Made by a program: the position numbers and the translations under genes
The notes under the pieces: model-generated
What the model saw: only the letters and a program-made list of their open reading frames with translations
Database searches by the model: none
Told to the model about the DNA's origin: nothing
Shown: positions 11,349 to 21,193 of the stretch, in pieces
How positions within the stretch are numbered: the first letter of the stretch is position 1
Layout: each line of letters opens with the position of its first letter
Assembly: GCF_000344685.1 (NCBI RefSeq)
Contig: NW_006920423.1
Span: forward strand, 667,573 to 731,572
Reading direction: 5' to 3'
Length of the DNA: 64,000 nucleotides
Origin: Gloeophyllum trabeum ATCC 11539
Taxonomy: Eukaryota; Basidiomycota; Agaricomycetes; Gloeophyllales; Gloeophyllaceae

Positions 11349-13191
11349 ATGACCAACGATGACCTGCCCTGGCCCGAGCTTGGGAACATATCTCGTGGCG
11401 CCACGCGAGGCAATCAAGGCCAGAAGGGCGTCCTCGGTCCCCCGGATGAGCAGGGTCGATGTCTGCTGCAGCTGCGAGTACAGCCTGGCGTGCTCGAGGT
11501 CCGTCTTACCCGACAAGCAAGCGACTGGTATCGTCTACTGGACAGTGAAGTCACACAGGCGCTCAAGTTGACGAAGACCTACTGGAGGAAGGCGCGCAGG
11601 AGGCAGGACTATGATGCGAGAGCAGACCAGGATCATATGGAGCTGCACGAATGGCTGCAGCAGCTGAAGGACAAGGTCATGTCTCATCTAGAAATGCTCA
11701 TGCAGAAGGGCGACATTCCTGGCCCGCCCTACATCATGCCCGATAATATCGAGCTTGCGTTTCTCAGGAAATTCGTGGAGCGTCAGACTGCTGGGGTCCC
11801 ACATAACCCCCGTTTGCGAGAAGCTGGCATCACGCAAAATCCGCCCCCGCCTACGTCTCAAGACCTCGGCTCAGAGAGCCCGGAACCTGGTGGAGATCCC
11901 AGCAGTTCTGCGGCAAGTTGGAACGCATTGTGCAAAGCTAGGACAGGCATGCGCGTTCTGCTAATTGTAGAATTTCATCGCTGATTTCTTTCCTAGAGAG
12001 CGAGCAGCATTCAGTTAGTCCCAGCTTTGCGCCACAACAGCCCGACACCTCAGCACGGTTGTCGCTGCTAAGCTCGGTGTCTGCGTCCACCGCGACGGAA
12101 TTTCCTTCCATATTTCATAGAGCAGAGCTGGCGAGTGAGTTAAGTTTGCTAATACCAGCCTAACATGAGTTCACATGCGTTTACAGTGCAATTGGTACAA
12201 AATGCTCGAGCAAATCTGTTGCGCGCCCAGCAAGAAGTCCATGACACCTACTCCAAATATTCCGTATCCATCGAAAAAGAAAACAAAGCACGACTGGAGA
12301 TGAACCGGGCTGTAGAGTATCAAGTTGACATAAGTGCGTACACTCCCTCTGACTTTGCCCGGCACTGATGACACCTTTACGTTGCTCCCGCAGTGTCCCA
12401 GCTACTGCGCCAGTATCCAATGCAGCCTAGTGGCACAGGCATGATTTCATCTGACATGTCTGCCCAGCGCAGTTTGAATGGCCGCATGAGCCCATCACGC
12501 TACCAGCCCGAGGCAGGCCCGAGCCAGCCGCGACCGCAGGACGAGCGACGAGGGAGCAATCAGCGTGTAGGCATGCCAACGTGGAACGAGAGCTTGATCG
12601 ACCCGCACTTGGGCGCTGCTGGCTCGTCGCATCCGCCACGCGCAGCCGGGGCGCACGTCGGGCAGGCGATCGACTGGTCGCAGATGGAGTCGCTGAGAGT
12701 GGACCAGTTCCAGTCCAGCGAGGCGAGGCTGATGGATCACGTAAGTTGAGCACATTGCCGAAATTCGGATTCTTGTATAATCATCATCGTGCGATCCAGG
12801 ATCTTTCAAGGTCTGTCTCGTCACCTCAGATGTTATCCTCAGAAAGGGTCATGAACGGCCGAAAACACCTCAGGAGCTGGGACCAGACTGGGATGCAAGG
12901 TGCGCCGGAAGCTTATGTTAGCTCTTTCCCGCACCTATTGACCGTAGCATAGACGCGCCACGCGACGGAGAGGTAACGTGTGTCACTTCGACTGGAGCGG
13001 CTCATGATCCTGATGACTCGGATTAGGATGGTTCTGTACCTCCTCGAAAACGGATGCACCCGCTATCCGCCGATGGCTTACACGTAGGGAATAATATGAA
13101 TGGCGCAATGCACGACATGCCCTTGCCCTCTCAGTCAGTCCTAGGGACGCCCCCGACGCCGCATTTCGTGGCAGAACAGCCGCACGTCTAG
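11349..13191 (+). CDS. Unrecognised protein with coiled coil, seven exons
   Basis: I do not recognise this gene. A model of seven exons, 11349-11889, 11997-12134, 12187-12333, 12394-12740, 12800-12899, 12953-12972 and 13027-13191, is in phase throughout and gives 485 residues. The N-terminal 180 residues are helical and charged (YWRKARRRQDYDARADQDHM, then a LHEWLQQLKDKVMSHL helix). Exon 3 encodes a likely coiled coil rich in Ala, Gln and Glu (LLRAQQEVHDTYSKY, ENKARLEMNRAVEY). The rest is Pro/Ser/Gln-rich and probably disordered, with a basic PPRKRMHPL patch near the end that could be a nuclear signal. The first intron (11890-11996) has the least certain boundaries. No catalytic motif is visible. 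A role as a regulatory or scaffold protein is only a guess. Confidence 0.6.
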
Positions 13192-13549
13192 GACCATGAC
13201 GATAGAATGAAGTCTCTGTTTTGATTAATTTATACCCTGTACGTGAAGCAGTTGGCTTGCTTTGCTGATTATGTAGCCATGCCTGGTATGGTGTCATGGA
13301 CTCGTGCGTAGCTTTTGTTGGCCCTTGCGATCGTCGCCGACGCCTCTGGCCAACGGACGCTATGAATGTTGTACTCTATACCTGTACGACCTAATGAGAC
13401 AGGTTTAGCTTCCGCCGCTGCGGCTGGCACCTCTCCTAGGCTCTTAATACAGGGTCCACCTGACATAAAAGAAGGGTATCTGATCTTTCACACTGCTATA
13501 ACTCACACACCTGGATCGCGCCCTGATGACCATTCTCCGCAGAGCGATC

Positions 13550-13890
13550 ATGACTGGCCCAGGCGGTGGGCGCTCCTCCAATGTGGCTTTCCCTGCGCGA
13601 TATCAAAGATTTCATCAAACATCAGACTATGAGGCGGTGCGACCAGCGGGGTTTCTCTCGGCATATAACCCACTCCCGCCGCCCTATCTGCCATCGTATG
13701 TTCTGGACAAAATTGCTATCTACGTAGCGTGCTGGTCACAAACGACACGTCCGGAGTACAGCCCGGACTGCGACCGTTCCTGAAAGTGCTCCCTCCAATT
13801 CGCCATATGTCAGGACTTCGACACTCCTCCCCTGCTTTTCCTACTCCTCAGAATGGTCGTCAAGGTGCTGAGTTGGGCAATCAATCGTGA
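13550..13890 (+). CDS. Candidate small gene, two exons, unknown
   Basis: An open stretch starting MTGPGGGRSSNVAFPARYQR and running to NPLPPPYLPS can be joined to a second coding-like stretch (VLVTNDTSGVQPG, LKVLPPIRHMSG) if a 32-nt GT-AG segment at 13696-13727 is removed. The exons would be 13550-13695 and 13728-13890, 102 residues. Such an intron would be unusually short, and no family is recognised. Without it the first frame ends at 13783. It could equally be a pseudogene with a small deletion in a former intron. Confidence 0.28.
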
Positions 13891-15371
13891 TGCCCAGGAC
13901 CGACTCGTGATAAGAATAGGCTTTTCGACGCCGTGAACCCTTGTGCTTGACAGACACGACAGATCTGGTGGTGTTGGACGACTGCCAGGCTCGTGCCTGC
14001 GGATTCATGCCGCGGAGCACCCATGATCGATCTTCGGAGTCGCGGGCTGTGACATTGGCGGCTGCACTTCGGACCCGTCGTAGCACGGCAGGGCGGGACT
14101 GGTCTCCCATTTCTCTCTCATCGAGCGAGGATACCCTTATCCGTGCCGCTCTGCCTGCCTCTCTTGAGTGCGTTGCACTATGTGATGCTATTGTATCCAA
14201 ACCTAAGTATTCAACGAATGTACATTGGTGCGGGGATAAACCTGGCATTTCTAGACCTAATGTTCTGTCTTTTACTAATAGTCAAAGACCGAGGCTCTGC
14301 ACTTTCAAGAAGTGTCATGCGCGGCGGATCGGAAGCCTAATGCTCTGAAGCCTCATGATCATGACCTCCATCGTCCACAGCTACTTCTTGCCACCAGTCA
14401 GACGAACCAGTTGCTTGACTAGAAGATACAAGGCTATGCTGTGATATGCATCGACTTCAACCGCATGAATTTGCTATACCAGTCGTTCAGGTTACGTTGT
14501 CGGCCACAGACGAATCGTGACCGCGGCGCTGGCATGATTGTCAGTCGCCGTCAGGCCTCGTCTCTACAGAGTCTGCGGTCTTCGAAGACGTTGCCGCAGT
14601 TTGCCTACCGATCTCCACGGCCCAGGGGTACTTGTCCCCGACTTCTGCGGTGACTGTCAATTGTGGAGTGGCAGTGGTGCCTAAACATTGAAATTGCGCT
14701 GAAAAACCATACGTGAATGTTGTTTCCATCTGTCTGATCGCCAGTAATAGGGAGCACTCTGAGCCGTTCCAGCTAACTACAAACGATAGAGACTCCTCCG
14801 ACTTTTCAGGATGGAGTCTCGGTGACATAGAAGGTCCGTGTCAACACGAATATCATAGCACGGACTGGTCTCCCAGTCCACGCCCATCGTCCGTGCTCCA
14901 AGCATGGCGTCCTACCGTATTTGACGTCTTCCTTGTCATCCGGACTCCATCCCAGGATTTCTGCGAGTCTCTATCATTTTGTCGTGAGCTGTCAGTGTCA
15001 GTCAATGAAGAGTTTGGACGCTATATATAACCCTGAAGTTGAACCAGAGGCTGTCAATCCAAGTGATTGCCTCTTACGCTTCGAGCTCAGGGACCTCGGC
15101 CTCACGGAACTTTTCGGGCGAAACATGATCCTACTCATCCTACTCCGATCCGGGCCCGGGCTCTCGTCCGCGGGTGGATCAATCCAACCGAGCTCATATT
15201 CCTGTTCTGCATATTGCGGAACTGCCTTGCGACCGACTCTTGCATGTTCAGCACTGCTGGCAAGTGTCTAGGAGAAAGAAGGGGGTGCCTGGTGATACCT
15301 GTGGGAAGGTGTTATTCAAGCGGCTGGCCCCAGCAGCCGGAGCAATGAAAGTATTTAAATTTCTTGAGTGA

Positions 15372-15577
15372 CAGCCATTTGCAGATCGATAGGCCACCAC
15401 TTTAAGAAGTCGCATATCGTCGGAGTGCGTCGGAGATGGTGCCAGGGACGTCGGAGGAGTGAAAAGAAGTCTCGATGGTCAGACTTTGACACCTCGGGGA
15501 CTTGATTTCCCCTCTCCGACATGGTCCGACTGTAAATAATTATTCAATAAGTGGGCCCATCGAACTGCAAATGGCTG
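15372..15577. mobile_element. MITE-like element, copy 2 (206 bp)
   Basis: This is the second copy of the element at 785-989, in the same orientation. Its ends are better preserved: left CAGCCATTTGCAGATCGATA and, on the opposite strand, right CAGCCATTTGCAGTTCGATG, followed on both sides by GGCC. The interior matches the first copy with scattered differences, so the two are diverged relatives rather than a recent duplication. It lies about 250 bp beyond the SET1 stop codon. No clear target-site duplication is seen. Confidence 0.78.
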
Positions 15578-15823
15578 GAATGCAAGGAGCGGTTCGCTCT
15601 ATGTCAAACGCCACCCTAGGCCTTCTTGCGTGGAAATTTACACTGCCGTTTCGGAGAAATACTTCGTAGCCAGTCATGCATTGCACGTTCGACGGCAGGA
15701 CGACTGTACCAAAATAAAGAGGCACTTGAATGATATAAATATACATGCGATGATGATGCAACGTGACCGACGAACGACAGCAATCGAGGGTATGAGTACG
15801 CAATCGGGAATACGACGGAATAT

Positions 15824-18800
15824 CTAGTTGAGATAACCTCGACATTTGGCCGAGCCACACAAGCAGGGGATTTTATCCTGCTCGATAGGGAAATGATAAT
15901 CTAGCAAAAACAGGTCAGTCATGTACTTACGAGTCCAACGGGCAGGACGTACCATAAGTAATCTCGTCCCCAAGCTCAATATCCTGCTTGGCATAAATTA
16001 CTATCTTCTTCTCTCCATTGATAGTAATAATCCTGGCGTTACAATTGGGATCACACGAGTGATTAATGAGACGCCTGCACTTCTCGTTAGCTTTGGATAT
16101 AATGCAAGAAGATTTTAGGTACCCAAGATTGCCCTTCTTCGTCGCGTCCACCACCAAGTCCTCGTCAATCCGGAAGAGATAACTGCTGCCAATGCCTTGA
16201 CGTTCATACGCTTTCTCTCGCTTGTCCGCGACTTGGGCCCGAATGATCTCTCCGACGTATTCGATGACCATGTCCCCTTTGGAGATCCTTTCCATAGCGA
16301 ACAGACCCCAGTCGTGGATATGAGACCGCGCGAAACGAAGCTGCTTTTTGCGAGACTGCAGCTGATTGAACTTGACCGTGACATCGGCCGCAGCGGACTC
16401 CCCTTTTGACAAAGCGATGGCCCGTTGGAGTTCGTTCATCTCCTCAAGGCCCTGCGCACGCCGACGAGCGTTTGCACGATTAGATCGAGACGATACAACG
16501 TGCTCTTGCTGATTACGCTCTTCCTGCTCGGCTGCACCAGTCGTCTCAGATCGAGCGGCATACTGCGCAACGTAGGCCGACTTCTCCGCGTGAGATATCT
16601 TGTAATAGCCTTCGGTACGAGCGGAGCCGCTAACATGTACACGGAATGGCGGTGGTTCAGATGGGTCAGGATCCGGTGGTTTCAAGGCAGGTAGGGCTTC
16701 CTTGTCGCCAGAAAGAACAAGTCTTGCGAAGTAGAGGTCTTCGTCGTCCTGACATAGATCCTCACCAGGTGGAAGACTCGGAGCACGCGGCAGTCGACGT
16801 GGTTCAGGAGAAGGCGAGGGAGACAGCAACGAATCGATAGAACTCTCGCGGATATCCCTTGTAAGAGGTGCGTGCCCGACTTTGCCGTCAAGCACAGCAC
16901 CACCCGTAGTCTGCTTCTTCTTGCCGGGCGATAACTTGGCTTGCGTAACCACTGTAGACAACAGTTCGTCATCCAGCAGTGACTCGGTCCTCCTCCGTTT
17001 CGGTGGAGGCTCCGATGCTTCCGTATCTTCAGACTCGGCACGAATTTGGACGTTGTTGAGCCCAGGGTCGGGCATCGGCTCTTCATCTTCGGACTCGATA
17101 TCCTCAGCAAGAACCTTCTTGACCTCATCCTTCCTCTTCTTCTTTGGCCGCTCGTCTTCCTCCTCTGACTCGACCTCAACCACCCCTTTCCGAGTTTTCT
17201 TCCGCTTTTTGGCGGGGGCGGCTTTCGCAGATACATCCCCAGCTGCGCTTTCGTTCTCCGGTTCGTCCTCCCTTTTTCCATCCACTTCCGCCTCTTCCAC
17301 CAATGTAGGTTTAGGAGGCAATCCATGGACGGTGGCACGATAGTCTAGAGGCGGGACAGCTGGGCGCTTCTTTGCTTTCTTGAAGGATAGACCCTTCAAA
17401 CGGCTCGACTCCAGCATCACGGCATCTGGTACCGGTGGCATGACCTCCTGGCCGGCGTGTAGACCGCCTTTCCTGGACTTCACCTCGTTGGTAAGCTGCC
17501 GAAGCTTAGGCGCAATAATCCGATCCGAGATGTCCTTCTCCAATAGTGACTGGAGCTCCTTGACAATGAGGCTCTCCGCTTGGTCAATCAGCTCCGTATC
17601 CGTCCAGCGAGTCTTAGCCGGAGCAGAAGGGGCCGTAGGTGGCGGGTGAACACTGAGGCTGACAGAGTGGTGCGAGAGCGTCCGTCCAGATAGTACGAGT
17701 GTGGCTCGACGAGCCGAATCGTGCGTCTTGAAGGTGACGTACCAGCCTGTGGAATCTCGGAGCACCTAAATATGTGCGGGTTCATTGTATGGCAAAGCGA
17801 GAACAATGGGTGGCACATTGCGCAAAGAGTAGATCAGTGATGCACCAAGCGTCACAGACGTACCGTTACTTACCTTATCCACCTTAAACCCGTCAAAGAA
17901 CTGATGAACATCCTCCTCTCTAACTGCGCCACTAAGCTGAGCCCCGTGCCCGTCCAGCTTGACGTGATCGAACCCGTTCTTAGCCAACTCCTCCAAGACT
18001 GCCTCCCTCTCCCTCTGCTTGGCCGATCGGCCAGCCTGGCCAGGACGCCTTGAGATGGGTGACGGAGACCTCGAAGGTCCAGCCGACGGCGACGGGTGAA
18101 ACACATATGTAGGTCGGGCAGGAAGCTGGTGGAAAGTCCGGCCTCGAGGCGGGGGATGGGCGGGGGTAGAGGAAGAGGAGGCTGGAGTTGGGGAAGGCAC
18201 AAATCGAAGAGGAGGGGGAGGATGCCCCGCGGCCATCGGGGTGGCTTTCGCGGTGGTGTTCATGATGCGAGCCCGGACCAGTGATGCCGGTGGCCTGCGG
18301 ACGGGTGCAGATGGGGACAGCGGATGGGCACCAGAAGCCAGAGGCGTCGCGCCATTTTTCGGGGTGCGCACAGGATCTTGAGCGTCAGGATGATTCGTGA
18401 CCAGAGGAGAGGGCGTGTTGGGAAGAGGATGCTGGAGGCGGATATTATGGGGGTGAGGGCCTTGGAAACTGCGAGGGTTCGAGGGCGCCTGGGGACGGAA
18501 CGGAGGCTGCAATGGGGGAGTCGGCTGCTGCTGGTTATTGGGTCGCCAGGGCTGAGCGGCATTCACCGGTGTCCGTCCCGGACCAGCCACAGGAGTCGCG
18601 GATGAAGAAGTGGGAGTAGGGGGAGCCCTACCAGCACCAGATGCTGCCTCCTTTGCCTCCTTCTCCTTCCTTTTCTTCTCATCGATCTCCCGCTTCCTTC
18701 GCGCGTCCAGCTCCTTGAGTACCGCCTTTAACTTATGGCCCTCTCCATCGAAGACAACCGTCATCTCACCCTCGTTCGCGTTCAACCCAGCACCTACGAT

Positions 18801-20444
18801 ACCCAGCTTCTTTCCGTTCTCCTTCTGCACACACTTCTTCGCCTCCTCGTGCGAGCCATACTTTATGAACACGATACCCAAGGGCCCACCGTTCGCCTTG
18901 TCGATCTGAGGCTCAAATGACTGGATATGGCCATGCACAGCGAAGTGCCGCCTGATTTGCTGATTGGGTGTCAAAGGCGAGATATTGGTCACGAGAACGG
19001 AAGTGGGAGGGGGAGGACCAGTGGAATTCGCATCATACTGTACATACCTCCAGCTCAATATATGACCAGATAGGACGTAAAGATGCGCACCTCGTATTTG
19101 ATCTCATGGAAAACGTCCCTTTTCGGCCGCAAACTTGGTAGCTTCCGCACTGTGGGATCCTTCCGCGGGTCTCTAACCGGGGGCTCGTCCTCTCCTTGCA
19201 CCACCTCACCATTATATCTGTACAAGATCTCCTTCCCCTTTGCTTTCCCCTTTATCCGCGGCTCTGTCGAAGATTCGCCCGAGGCCGAGGTGGCCTCCCG
19301 GACGGTCTCAAGCAGCGTGCGCAATTTCCTGTCATGGTCCTTGTCCACGGAAGGATCGTATAGGACCTTGAAATCCTTTCCGGGCGGATACTCCGAGCGA
19401 GATGGGGGCCACGGAGGCGGCGGAGGAAGAGAGTATAGTTTCGGTGGCGAAGGAGGCCGTGGTGGCGATGGAGGCGGTGGTGGGGTCGGCGACTTCGCTC
19501 GCTGCGGAGGAGGAGCAGGTGGCGGTGGCGGGGGTTGAGCAGGCGGTAATGGCGGAGGCTCGGAGGACGGCTGTACTGGCACAGGCTGAGGGTTTGTGTT
19601 GGGGAGCTTCAGGGATATGGGACGGCGAGCGGCGGGTATAGAGGTGGTCACTGTTGGGGGTTCGGGTGGCAAAGAGGGCGGTGCCGACGACGGTGGTGGA
19701 GGTGGTGGCGTCGGTAATGATGGGTCTGGCAGTGGCGGCGGGGCTGAAGCAGGAGGGGGAGGTGGTGGTGCCGGTGCTGTGCCGGACGGTGGTGGCGGCG
19801 GAGGTGTACCTGCTGGAAGTGGTGGTGGCGGGGGCGGTTCATCGACAGGGGGAGGAGGAGGGGGCGGAGGTTCAGACGGCGGGGGCTGAGGAGGTGCATG
19901 GTGAGACGGCGCGCGCGATCCCGACAGAGCAGCAGGAGCAGATGGCACCGCGCGGCCGCCAACAAGCGCAGACGGGCCCGAAGGAGGATTACCGCGTCCC
20001 ACTACTTTGTTTGCGCCGACATCAATTCGTCCGTTAGCTTGAGTCAGATGCGACGTGTATTGCGAGTGTACCTTCAAAATCAACGTCTAAGCCTCAGCAA
20101 CTCCAGAACATTATAAACTGATCATTTACTCCGTTCACGCCCCCCGGCTGAGCCCATCCATTAGGTTTTGCTGGATACTTGCCGCTTAGCGCTGCAGGTT
20201 GTGAGGGTGGCGTCGGGCTCGCATAATGGCTGTTCGGGAATTGCTTAGACTTTGCAGGGAACCCGTGGCCCGCGTTCGCGTATCCTTTGGTAAGACTACG
20301 CGGCCCAGTGGGAGGTGGTGCGCCAATTCGCGAGTTCGCCGGCGCCGGCGGCGTCGATGTTGTGGCGGGCGACGAGCTCGAAGACGCCGCGGCGAGGGAG
20401 TTCAACAGCGCTCGAGGCCCCTTTGGGGGCGCCTTGCCCGACAT
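15824..20444 (-). CDS. SET1: SET1: histone H3 Lys4 methyltransferase (COMPASS)
   Basis: This is the catalytic subunit of the COMPASS complex, which methylates Lys4 of histone H3 in the nucleus. Six exons, 20444-20130, 20086-19091, 19037-17874, 17765-16123, 16074-15953 and 15900-15824, are all in phase and give 1,438 residues. The order is a Ser/Pro-rich N-terminus, a long polyproline tract (about residues 130-300), an RRM near 440-530 ([25 protein letters not shown]), a second RRM-like piece across the exon 3/4 junction, Lys/Glu-rich linkers and the N-SET region. The SET domain starts near 1300 ([35 protein letters not shown]) and the post-SET carries [10 protein letters not shown]. The SET core Tyr and the post-SET zinc Cys lie in the last two small exons, so a model that reads through the last intron would wrongly look truncated. 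SET and post-SET residues are all present. Confidence 0.95.
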
Positions 20445-21193
20445 CTATGAAGTTCCGACGCCGCGCGCTATGTATGATGACGAGCCCGAGAGCCGCCGCG
20501 ATGTCGAAGCCGTCGTTGTCGTAGTCGTCGTGGAACAAGGAAGTCGTGAGTCGTGGTCGATGCAAACAGCGCTCAACAGTTCAGACGGCGACAAACCACC
20601 CTCCGCCACAGCTTTCGCCACTTGCCCTTTCACCACGCTAACGATTACTCTAAATTGCCCTCTTTGTGTTTTGCCCGCTACCACCACCATGAAAATCGTC
20701 TATCTTTGACCTCACCCCAGCCTGATATTGGCAAGCCATCGATTCCTGCCCATGTGTCTTTCGGCGACCTTTTGAGGCCGTCTTAGCGTGACTAGCGACG
20801 AGCGCTTCGTATGCCAGTGAGAACAGCCATGACTATACCGAGCAACGGACGTACACGAGGCCCATTAGACGCGAGCAAAGGTACGCACGTCGGTAGGCAT
20901 CCTGCATTCTTTCGGATACGAGATGGAGTGATGAATCATAGCTGTCCACACAGGAGATATATACCAGAAACTTGCAGGTCCCGGAAACCTAACTCTGAAT
21001 CTCACAAATGAGGTTCGAGGCCCTACAGATCTTATTGCCTGTAAGTGGGCAGGCGTACCCCGTGCGGGATAGCAGCCGGGTAGGATCGGAGAGGTATGCT
21101 CGAATGTCGCGACGCATCTACTTGGCTATACAGCTATTTACCCCGCGAAAAAACATCCAGGCTCGGGTTTGACACCAAACCCTCTGGTTCCCC
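20445..21193. other. Interval between SET1 and S41-like gene
   Basis: This holds the SET1 promoter side (20445 onward) and the 3' flank of the S41-like gene. A plus-strand frame at 20553-20786 is open but has no recognisable content and no clear start. No gene is supported. Confidence 0.45.

Larger units (their letters stand above)
13192..15823. other. Gene-poor interval with candidate and element
   Basis: Apart from the candidate at 13550-13890 and the inverted-repeat element at 15372-15577, no gene can be supported. Both strands of 13841-14348 are open over about 400 bp, and the plus strand near 14140-14340 has two hydrophobic runs. The minus strand between about 14970 and 14541 has coding-like text in two frames (for example GRTPCLEHGRWAWTGRPVR) that I could not join. 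The pieces may be gene remnants. Confidence 0.4.

Noticed and set aside
13841..14348. A gene of about 135 codons at 13841-14348
   Set aside because: Both strands are open to the same extent and neither has recognisable content or a consistent start.
15927..16120. SET1 apparently truncated inside the SET domain
   Set aside because: The frame runs into introns. Proper splicing at 16122-16075 and 15952-15901 restores the full SET and post-SET.
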